Source of the DNA: Hirsutella rhossiliensis
Lineage: Eukaryota > Ascomycota > Sordariomycetes > Hypocreales > Ophiocordycipitaceae
Assembly (NCBI RefSeq): GCF_020360975.1
Contig: NW_025408671.1
Location: forward strand, 5,208,001-5,272,000
Direction: 5' to 3'
Length of the DNA stretch: 64,000 bases
Shown here piece after piece: positions 51,904 through 61,184 of this stretch. Position 1 is the first letter of the stretch; every line of letters begins with the position of its first letter. Below the pieces are notes generated by a model. The model was not told the origin of the DNA. It saw nothing but the letters and a program-made list of their open reading frames with translations, and did not search any database. A program made the translations under genes and the position numbers.

Positions 51904-54469
51904 ATGAGTATTGTGCGCTCACTCAGTATGGCTGTTTCAGCCGCGCTACTGTGGCTCTTTTGGCTGGGCTGTGGTAGTGCTGGAGACCCTACATCCCCGA
52001 GCGTGTCAGGAAACCTTGAAGCACCCAACACTTTTCACTCGCGCCAAGATGGTCAGAAGTTCGTCTGGCGCGGAGATGCTAGAGACGATAACACGATTCG
52101 GAGAGCCGGCGGATTCAGACCCCGAGGCAACTACGTCAACGATACGGAAGCATACGATCTTGAGCGTCATAAGCAAGGCGCAGTCGCATGGAAAGATGAC
52201 CAGTATAACAGCGGAGAATCGAGTGCGGAAAGTTGCTCACCGTCCGAAATGGGCTGGGCAAGTGCTTACGTGTCGACGGCACATTCGTCCAGCGCGGTAT
52301 CTCGTTTCCCATGGATCTACCTGATTCGCGGCACTCCGAATATGATAGACACAGTGCGAGCACTTGACGCGGACGACAATGAAATGGAATTCGCAGCCCT
52401 TGGAGGCATCCTCTGGTCACAGGTGGTGGGACACATGCCGCTGGAAACTTTGAACAGCCTGCATGGTGAGTATCCATATGGGATCCCCGACGATGTCGCT
52501 GTCGCAAACGTCGTTCCAAACCCCCAGTACGACACGGAACGGTTTCGTGACTCTGTCGCCGACAGTTCGATGGCAGAGGGCTACTCGAGAGGCTCCATGC
52601 AAGCGGCAATAGAGTTCATGAACCGGCCTAATGTCGGCCAGGTTGTCGGCTGGACGGGCCAGTTTCCGCTGCTCCCAATCGACTCTCCTTGTCTGTCGCC
52701 GTCGGCCAGTTCTGAGGAGACCAGTTCTGAGGAGACGCAGGGCGCGAATTCCTCCCCTCAACAACCAGGGCAGCAAGTTTCCGGATCCGGACTCACGGAC
52801 AGCGAAATTTTGGACATCGCGGCATTCTTGCGCGAAGTGGACGGCTCCGGGCCCCTGTTCCCAGAAGATGTTGATCCAAGAGAGGGAGAAGCTGCTACCG
52901 TGAGGGAATTCAGGGACCGTCTCAGAGCACGTATCGCGTCACTTCAGGAAGGTCTTCGAAACGCGCAGCCCAACCATACGGGACTCAACCTAGTCGGAAA
53001 TCTTGATGAAGCCGACAACATGTTGCAAGGGCAGCGTGGCATATCTTTCATCAATTCTGCATGCAGCTCCTCGCATACCCACATGCACAAAAAATCGAAA
53101 AGGGGGCCAGTGATAACCGCCGATTTATGTAAGGACCCCGTCAAGGTATTCGAGCATGCTGTTACGAGTGCTGATTTTACCATAGTCACTCAAGGATGGC
53201 AAACGCCGGGATTGAAAGCCATGTGTGAGAAACTCGCTGCCCTAGCACAAAAGAAACGTGAGGGGAGTGGAGCAGAAGCCGGCACCGCGGCATGCACTCA
53301 TTTCGAAGAGTTAAAGCTCGGAATACAATTGGGCAACAGTTTTTTTGACGGGACCTTCGACACGCTCCACCTTGCCTTTAACGATAATGAAAAACACACT
53401 ATTGCGTCTAGTCCTTCAGCTGGCTTTCACGACTGGCAGAACATCGATATCAAGGCAACTTTCGGCTCCTCGACGGTCGCGGTAGACCATCTCATCCAAG
53501 TCCAGATCCGCCAGGTGCACGATTCCTTCATGGGCGGTGTCTGGTTCTTGCAAGGTATGTCGCTCCCTTGATGAACCCTCAGCTCCGAAGCGAAAGCCAT
53601 GGCGCTCAGTGTATTATTAGGCTTCAAATTAAAAGGACGATGCGCTGGCTCACTTACCGAGATCCAACTTGACAAGTTTCAATCAGTCAATCAAGCAGCC
53701 CAGACACCCAAATGGGTTGAAAAAAATTACGAATGGCCCGCTTGGAAAAGCACTATCGATGCTAAAAAGGACTGGCGTTTGCTGGTCGACTGCCCTCGTT
53801 TTAATCACCTCCAGGTGGATTTTTCGTTGAGCAACTCTTTTTGGGCCGGAACCTGGGATGATTTATACATCGGCTTCCGAAAAGAAGACACAAACAAGCG
53901 CGATACCAAAATTGCAGAGAAACCTCATCGGGGGACAGAGTATTCGAAAACCATCAATCTCACGGAGGTTTTTGAGTCAGAAAGCGTTCTCGTACGAGAT
54001 ATCAAGTCCTTCCATCTTTATTCCAACACCCATCTCGGACAGTTAGACTCGAAACCCCAAGGTATGTTGCTGATAGCTTACTATTTATATACCCACTATA
54101 CTAGCTCGCTAACTTCACATCAATAGAATACTGGGGTCCATCCTTAGGCCCTGCTCTGCGCCCCTCTCAAGAAAATGTGCCAGATGAGTGGAAGATGAAA
54201 GGTGCGTTTCTGTTTGTTAGCTCGTGATGCAGGTCACTCATGATGCAGGCCACTCACGGCCCGCTAACACTCGCTTATTAGGGATAACCTTGAAGGGAAC
54301 ATGCGCTGGCTCTTCGACGGAGGCCGGAGTCACCAAATACCAAAACGTCGATGAATGGTTTAAGCGTGGTGGTGCCGCCCCGGATTTCAAACAGAATATC
54401 CATATTGGAGATTGGCACTGGGTAGACAAAGTCTCGGGAAAGCAGACAGACGATAAAAGCGAATTCTGA
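51904..54469 (+). CDS. Secreted heat-labile-enterotoxin alpha-chain-like protein (LTA family)
   Basis: Four exons (51904-53554, 53621-54061, 54127-54201, 54282-54469) join in phase with clean GT-AG introns of 66, 65 and 80 bases and give about 784 residues with no frame damage. A signal peptide is evident (hydrophobic VSAALLWLFWLGCG near residues 11-24). The ADP-ribosyltransferase fold of the LTA family is marked by Arg56-x-Asp58 (VWRGDAR), Ser124-Thr125 (AYVSTAH) and Glu160-x-Glu162 before ALGG, so all three motif groups are present. The C-terminal half has two related modules with LKLGIQLGNSFFDGTFDTL and LKGRCAGS/LKGTCAGS motifs, possibly binding modules. Such genes are expanded in insect- and plant-associated fungi. 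Substrate and host target are unknown. Confidence 0.85.
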
Positions 54470-54593
54470 TTTATTACGGGTGGAATCAAGACCAGAGATG
54501 CTTATCAATCCACCAGATCAACTCAACGCGTTGATCAATATATTGACGTCAATCAATATCCACATCAATCCACGGCTGCATAGCTAAAATAAT

Positions 54594-55269
54594 GGCTCTA
54601 GTTAATGGGCCCTTGGTTTTCCTTATCGGGCCCTTAAAGTGTGGCTAAAATAGTCACATGACTGTCGCGTCCCTTTCCCCGCCAAAACATTAGCCGCCAA
54701 CTGTGAAAAGCTGTCAATACGGCCTCCGTACTCGTGCACGCCCCCACTTGTGGGTGAGCCAAAGCGAATCCCAAAGTGGAGGCGGGCACGAGTAGTCAAT
54801 GGTGCATCCAGCTAGAACGCGACAAAGTTGACAACGCGCATACAACGCACGCCAACGTACGAACGCACGAACGCATACCAAGGTGAGGGCATCCCCAACG
54901 CACCAACGCCGCACCGATGAAGTCACCTTTCCGCCGCAAGTTCGAGACCTGGCAAGCTGCTGCAGAGAGCGCCGTAGCTGCATTACGGAGCGAGAGCCTA
55001 ATCAGGGACTGTGTCGTTGTAGCGACGTAGCCTCGGGCATATGTTCCACGAGCCTGTTCAATTGCCTCACTCATTGACATTACATTAAGCACCCTACTTT
55101 TAACGGCTCTACGTGAAATGCAGTTATGCTGTCGGGCCTATGACGCCGGCAAATGTGTGCACCGGCGCGCGTGCAAGCAAAGCCGCAAAGTAGGTTTGAC
55201 AGTCCGCCACACTTTCAGCCACACTTCAAGGGCCCGATAAGGAAAGCCAAGGGCCCATTAACTAGAGCC
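54594..55269. mobile_element. 676-bp MITE with 8-bp target duplication
   Basis: Ends GGCTCTAGTTAATGGGCCC and complement share about 52 of 54 bases, and the direct repeat AAAATAAT flanks both sides (54586-54593, 55270-55277). An 8-bp duplication suggests a hAT-mobilised element, though the GGCTCTAG terminus is unusual. The interior has no transposase and contains the nested hairpin element at 54731-54794. Confidence 0.88.
54731..54794. mobile_element. 64-bp hairpin element nested in the MITE
   Basis: CTCGTGCACGCCCCCACTT and its near-complement ending GGCGGGCACGAG are flanked by TA. The arms resemble those of the 14299-14593 MITE. It may be the smallest member of that TA-targeting family. Confidence 0.7.
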
Positions 55270-55277
55270 AAAATAAT

Positions 55278-55609
55278 CCTTCAATAATGCATACATTCGT
55301 CTCGTTGATTGATATTGATGAGGTCCCAAGGGGGCACTGCCTCTAGAGAGAACCCTGCGTCTGATCCTCGTGTAGCTTGAGAACGAAGCCGATCTTCTCA
55401 GGCTGGACTCTTTCTCGAAGAGTTCCAAGTCCCAGTGCCCTCCCTCGCTCGTCCTCGCGCCTAAACCACCCTTCACAGTGCGAATCCGACCTGGGTGGAT
55501 CTCGTCGTGTCGCATATCAAGCCTGCCTAGGATGATTACTCATGAAGTGGCGATATTACTACGCAACGCCGCTGTTGCCTAAATGTCAGTAGCTTTTACG
55601 TCGAGGCCC
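55278..55609. other. Intergenic; left flank of pogo-1
   Basis: No gene. The last 40 bases (AGTAGCTTTTACGTCGAGGCCC region) are repeated, uninterrupted, inside the MITE at 14299-14593. Confidence 0.5.
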
Positions 55610-55611
55610 TA

Positions 55612-57456
55612 AGTCCCTGCACATAGAAATGGGCACCCCCCTGTTTTGGGCACCCAAGATGGGTGCCCAACCTAAACGGCTGCGTCAACTTCAACAGCAA
55701 ATTTCACCGCGGAAACGCATCCAATCTGCTAAAAATTGACGCATGTGTCTTCAAGCCACTACTGATGAAATATACAGAGTCTGACATTCACAGCGCCCTT
55801 GAGGCAATCGCCAATGGCGGATCCGCCAAGAAGGCTGCTCGCGATTGGGGCGTCCTGAGGGCAACTCTTTACAATCGCATGCATGGTCACGAATGCAGAA
55901 AGGATGCATTTTCTGCTCTTCAGAGGCTTTCTCAGACACAGGAAAAGCAACTTACCGAATGGATTCTCATTCAGGACGCCTTGGGCCTTCCTCCCACTCA
56001 CTCGCAGATCAGGCAGTTCGCGCAGCGCATGCTCGCCGTCAAAGGAGACCACACCGCTCGGAAAACACTGGATGCAAGCATTTTTAAGACGAAATCCTGC
56101 AGTTCGGACCCAGAAGTGCCATCACAGAGACTCTGCGCGTGTCAACGGCGCTTCTACCGAGGTAATTCGGCCTTGGTTCAACAATTTCTTCCTTCCCGAG
56201 ATTCTGGCTATTAAGCCGGAGAACAGGTACAACATGGATGAAGCAGGCATCATGGAAGGACTTGGGGAGAATGGCCTGGTCGTTGGCAGTGCTGAAAAAC
56301 GATCTGTACAAAAGAAGACGCCTGGTTCTCGGGTCTGGACGTCGTTCATCGAGTGCGTGTCCGCTGCCGGCACCTTCCTCCTCCACCCGTCATTTTCAAG
56401 GGCAAATCGGTCCAGCAACAGTGGTTCCCAGAAGATCTCAGTACTTTTAGTGACTGGCAATTCACTGCGACAAAGAACGGCTGGACTTCGGACCAAACTG
56501 CGGTGGAGTGGCTCGAAAAGGTGTTCATTCCAAGAACCCAGCCACCCGACCCTTCGGAGCGAAGACTGCTAGTATTGGACGGCCACGGAAGTCACGAGAC
56601 GGTTGACTTCATGTATCTATGCTACCAGCATCAGATTCACCTTCTTTCTTACCTCCCCATACCTCTCATGTGCTGCAACCGCTCGATTTGTCTGTCTTCT
56701 CGCTCTTAAGCACTACTACCGCAAACAGGTCGGATTTCTCAGCCTCCTGACCGATTCAAGCCCAGTCGGCAAGCAAAACTTTCTTTCCTGCTACCAGAAA
56801 GCACGCGAGCAAGCGCTCACTGTGTCAAACATCAAGGGTGGCTGGAAAGCGACGGGTTTGTGGCCGGTGTCGATGGCGAAGCCACTTTTGAGCCCTCTTC
56901 TGCTGGAGAACAGCAACAGACGCAAAAAGAACGCGAAAATGTGGCCAATGCATTCAATAGCCACTTACCCACCAGTGACTGGCAATCAGACACATCCCAG
57001 ATTGCGTGGTCGACCCCGAGGCGCTCGCAAGATCTGAAGGTTCAGGTAGTTCAATTCAACCAGCTAGACGACGACGTGCCCACGAAGAGATTGCTGTTCA
57101 GGAAGATCACAAAGGGTTTGACGAGAAGGATGGCCTTTAGCAAAAGCTCAATTGCAGATTCAGGCACTGGAAACACAATTGGCGGCCGTCAAGCCGAAAA
57201 AGGAAGAGGGTGGTCACGAGCCCGAATTCGAGGTTCGCCAATATTGAGGCAATACGACGGGCGCAGGAGGAGGTGAACGCAGCTGAGAATGAAGAATCTG
57301 ATGAAACCGAAGCTGAGGTTTCAGAAATAGGTGACGATTGTATCGTAGTGCACGGTGGTGGGCAGTGAGAAGGGATTGAATTAATGGTGTTGAAAATGGT
57401 CGTGATTTTTTGGGGTGCCCAAAACAGGGGGGTGCCCATTTCTATGTGCAGGGACT
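55612..57456 (+). mobile_element. pogo-1: Tc1/mariner-pogo element
   Basis: The 1,845-bp element has inverted repeats of about 44 bases (AGTCCCTGCACATAGAAATG...) and TA on both sides (55610-55611, 57457-57458). An empty copy of its target survives at about 14411-14480 on the other strand, reading GGCCCTATAGGAG across the junction, which proves the ends. Confidence 0.97.
55765..57368 (+). pseudogene. pogo-1 transposase (Fot1/pogo type)
   Basis: ATG 55765 starts MKYTESDIHSALEAIANGGS, a psq-type helix-turn-helix (AKKAARDWGVLRATLYNRMH), followed by a CENP-B-like region (LPPTHSQIRQFAQRML). The DDE/DDD domain shows NMDEAGIMEG near 56234, LLVLDGHGSHE near 56572 and LQPLDLSVFS near 56678, so all three acidic residues are present. 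Frame changes occur near 56055, 56390 and 56650 and again in the tail. The C-terminus ends near 57368 with an acidic segment (ENEESDETEAEV). Confidence 0.92.
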
Positions 57457-57458
57457 TA

Positions 57459-57560
57459 TAGGAGAAATCCTCCGGGTGAAATACACACACACATACATAC
57501 ATACATACATACACACGACATATTTACTCCAAGAGACAAGTAACTCGATTTAGGACTACC
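57459..57560. repeat. pogo-1 right flank with TACA microsatellite
   Basis: After the second TA copy comes AGGAGAAATCCTCCGG and a CACACACATACATACA run, the same sequence as in the 14.4-kb MITE in reverse orientation. The left end of pogo-2 must lie at or just beyond this stretch. Confidence 0.6.
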
Positions 57561-57569
57561 GGTATCTAT

Positions 57570-59149
57570 TACACGTACGGGCAGTGTGTTCAAAAGACCT
57601 ACATTTACTACACCGTGGTGGTGCACGCTGTCTTGGGACACTTAGCTTCTCTTCTATCTGTCGTTGGACCCGCTCCTCTTCTTCCCGCCGTCGCTTGGCC
57701 CGCTCATCTTCCTTTGCTCTCTGTTTCTTGACCCGCTCCTCTTCCTTTTCTCGCCGTAGCTTGAACCATTCCTCGTTCTCTTGTCGCCGTCGCTCGGCCC
57801 GCTCTTCTTCTTCTTGTCGTCGCTTGGCCCTCCTCGTCCTTCTCTCGCCGGCGCTTGGTCCTCTCCTCTTCCTCCACTCTCCGTCGCTTAACCCGCTCTT
57901 CTTCTTCTTCTCTCCGTCGCTTTATCCTAGCCGTGCCCTCTGCAACCGATAGAGTACCGCCGTCGCCAATGTATTCACGGCGCTTTTCTTTTCTCTGCTT
58001 TCGCCGCTGGTTTTCTGACCGAAGTTGCCGGTTTCGTCGGCAAGGAGGGCGGCGCCATGCATGGCCATTTGACATCCTTTGATAAGCTGGTTGACAGATT
58101 GTGAGACTGGCGAGTCTGGATTTTGTGGCCGGCGTTGAAGAAGGCTTTCGGCGTGAGTGATAAGCTGGTTGACGTTATACGGAGTCTTGGCTGCTTCCAG
58201 GCTCTTGTTGGGGCTTGGGGTATTCTTGTCGCCGTGATCGTTACCAACTTTGTCAACCTGAACTTGTAACCGCGATAATACCCTGTTTGGGTCGAACGGA
58301 AAGAGGCCTGTTGCCATAAATCCGCTTCGGATATTCGGCGGCGAAAGTGCTTGTCGGCGAGCCTCTAAGTATATAGGAAGGAAGTCCTGCTTGTCGATAT
58401 GATGGATCCCAGCGAGCATTTTCTCTTGAACCTTCCGGCCATATATTGTTTTCAACGGCGAAAAGCACCCGACATCAAGGGGCTGCAACAGATGTGAGGA
58501 ATGTGCAGGCATTTGGAGTACCACAATGGAATTGGCCGTACAGTCCTTGTCAAATTCCGGCGTGACGTGGCTACCGTGCCCGTCGAGAATAAGAAGTCGA
58601 TGCGTACCAACCGTACGGCGCCGTGTATTCGGATCAAAGACTTCCTTTAGCCAATTCAAAGCAAGGTCGTCGGAAGTCCAGCCGTTCTCACTAACGGCGA
58701 TATGCCAGTCATCGGGCACTCCTGATTCGTACCAGCTTGCTTGGTGTAACTTGCCCTGGAAGATAACCTTCGCCGGTAAAGCCCAACCTTGGCAATTGAT
58801 AGACTCGATCACAGTAACCCATTCGCGATTTCCAGGCTGCGTGAGTATTGCCCGACCTCGCCGGTCAGACCGGGTAAGGACTCTCGCCGTTGCGGCGACT
58901 CCATTTGAAACCCCGTCTCATCAAAGTTATAGACATCCTCGTCAAGAATCCCCCATTTCTGTTTCGTCGCCGCGACTCGATCGTACCATCCTTGGATCTT
59001 TTGGGGGTCTTCGCATTTGGCGCGTTGATAATCGTATCGGCGAGAGTACTTTGCCTTGATTTCGCCGTGGCGGCCAACAAACTTCCGCACCCAGTTCTCC
59101 CCGACAGGATCTTTGCCTCGCTCGGAAAGCAATAAGTTGGCCATCCGAC
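57570..59149 (-). pseudogene. pogo-2 transposase, C-terminal part
   Basis: It continues from the Copia-2 target with RRMANLLLSERGKDPVGENW and the catalytic acidic residues in YNFDETGFQM, HRLLILDGHGSHVTPEF and SHLLQPLDVGCFSPLK. A one-base loss just after FQM breaks the frame. The tail has SVNQLIKGCQMAMHGAALLAD and then a long charged coiled region of RRREEEE-type repeats (RRREEEEER, RRRVEEEER). It ends in a CCHC knuckle, CSKCRSFEHTARTC, near 57595-57636. The tail is itself split by frame changes near 57830-57920. Confidence 0.9.
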
Positions 59150-59154
59150 GAGTG

Positions 59155-59306
59155 TGTTGACTTGATATGAGACATGGACCAAGACATGTTTAGGCAGCAG
59201 TTACAAGTGGTGAGTCACTGGATAGTGGCACGGACGTGCCACTATGTATATATGTATGTTGAGAGCTGTCAGACAGAATTGAATAGAAGTAAGTTCAATC
59301 GCAACA
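59155..59306 (+). repeat. Copia-2 5' LTR
   Basis: 152 bp, identical to the 3' LTR. It contains a short palindrome (GTGGCACGGACGTGCCAC) upstream of a TATGTATATATG stretch that may serve as promoter. Confidence 0.95.
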
Positions 59307-59320
59307 GGTTATGAGCCCGG
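59307..59320 (+). other. Copia-2 primer-binding site (initiator tRNA-Met anticodon arm)
   Basis: GGTTATGAGCCCGG directly follows the LTR, the same site as in Copia-1. Confidence 0.8.
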
Positions 59321-59414
59321 TTGCTTTTATTATGCTTCCACTGCACGATTGAACTCGGCATATGAGAACACTTTTTCGTCAAGAATCGACGGTTGACAGC
59401 AAAGACCCGGCACT

Positions 59415-60130
59415 ATGGGCAAGAAAGACTACAAAGGAACCATCCTTGATGGAAGAGACTCCTTTGACAGCTGGAAGATGGATCTTGAAGATAACTTGTT
59501 GAGTGACGATCTTATGAGCTGCGTCACCGGTAAGGCAACAGCGGAATCGTCCGATTTATCAACGCCAGGAGAGAATGCTGCGGACATTAAAAATGTCTCT
59601 CTCGCGAGAATGAAAATACGACAGAGTATTGACCAGATCCACAAGAACTCAGTCAACCATCTCACCGATCCACGAGCAATTTATCAGTCCCTCGTTAAGC
59701 GATATGCGACATCGAACAAAGCGCGCCTTCGACAGCTGATCCGAATGCTATACGACGTTAGTACGCAGACGAATAGAACTGTGCAGGAGAAGGTCGACGA
59801 CCTAAAGCGACTTCGAGCTCAGATTAATAGCCAAGACAAGGACATTGTTATCCATGAACAGCTATTGATTTGCTTCTTGCAAATGAGCATGGACGACGCT
59901 TTAACACTACGGTCGAGATCTTGAACGCCTCGACAGAGACGTTGACAATGGAAAAGGTGCAGAGCTCTCTGGAAAGCAAAGAGTTGGAGCTCGTCGATAC
60001 GACAATCAAGGGAGAAACCGCACAATTCGCAGGTCGTGGCCGCAGTGCATGGAACAAAGGGAACAACAGGTCCAAAGCACAGGATGGTGGCGATGATAGC
60101 AAGGAGGAGGTGCTGTTTGGCCACAGACAT
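59415..60130 (+). pseudogene. Copia-2 Gag
   Basis: ATG 59415 (MGKKDYKGTILDGRDSFDSW) opens a Copia-type Gag (KRYATSNKARLRQLIRMLYD, VQEKVDDLKRLRAQI). It breaks at about 59870 and continues as NTTVEILNASTETLTMEKVQ. A remnant of the nucleic-acid-binding region near 60110 has lost a clear CCHC knuckle. Confidence 0.85.
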
Positions 60131-61100
60131 AAAAAGGTGTGGCGCTTGAGCCAGACAAGAGGGCACCGAGCCCATACAATCCAAGAAAAGGATGGCGATA
60201 ACGGGGTAGCGCTGAAGTCAATCCTGAAGATGCCTGAAAGACTACTACATGCTAGGCTGGGACACCCTGGAAAGCATATGGAGGGCAAACTGAACGCCGT
60301 AATGGATGATCTCGGAGACAACTCATTCTGCCCGTCATTCTGCTCAAGCTGCACCGAGGCCAAAATGACAAGAAAGGTCTCAAGGGAGCCAATGTCTGTG
60401 GTGACAGAAAAGCTGGAGAGAGTCCATATAGATCTTTGGGGGCCAGTTGAGCTATCACTTCAAGGAATGAAGTACATGCTGACAATCACCGATCAGGCTA
60501 CCGGGCGAGTTTGGGTTTATTTCTCTAGAGACAAAACGAGAATTACCGACAAGATCAAAGCCTGGGTAGTTGTTGCAGAGGCAGAGTGTCGCGAGTACGG
60601 AAAAGGCGAAAAGGTCAAGGCGATGCGCTTTGATCGCGGAAAGGAGTTTCTAAACGAGGCAATGAGGGTATTTTGCACGGGAGAGCTATTCGGATCAAAC
60701 CAACAGTGGGCTACCACCCGGAGAATAGTATCTCTGAGAGGAGCATGAGAACCATATCAGAGAGGGGTCTGCTATGCGTCACGAAATGGACCTCCCGGCA
60801 GCATACTGGGAGTTTTCGAACGCAACAGCGGCCTATCTGAGAAATAGGGAGTTGTCAAGGGAATGGCTAAAAGCCCATGGGAGTTATGGCGTGGAGAGAA
60901 GCCAAGATCAGGGCACTTGAGAGTGTTCGGATGTCCTGCCTGGGTATTTATTCCCAAAGAAAAGAGAACAAAGCTTCTGAAAAGAGCATGGCAAGGAGTT
61001 TTTGTTGATACAAAGAGGAGACAGATAAAATCTATCTAGTCTGGAACCCAGCTGATAAGAAGGTCCACGAGGTTCGATTCGTGGAATTCGATGAGAGCAA
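60131..61100 (+). pseudogene. Copia-2 pre-integrase and integrase; protease missing
   Basis: The sequence passes within about 100 bases from the end of Gag to the pre-integrase motif ERLLHARLGHPGKHMEGKL and CSSCTEAKMTRK. No D-S/T-G protease motif lies between, so roughly the protease domain is absent. Integrase shows VHIDLWGPVELS and MRFDRGKEFLN. Around 60690 the frame shifts, and the Glu-bearing ENSISERSMR-like stretch is in another frame. Confidence 0.88.
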
Positions 61101-61184
61101 GTATATGGACAATGAAATCAGCCAAGAATCACAATCGCAGTATGACGATGAGAAGGAAGAGAAAAGGAGCAAGGGAGCTCACTG

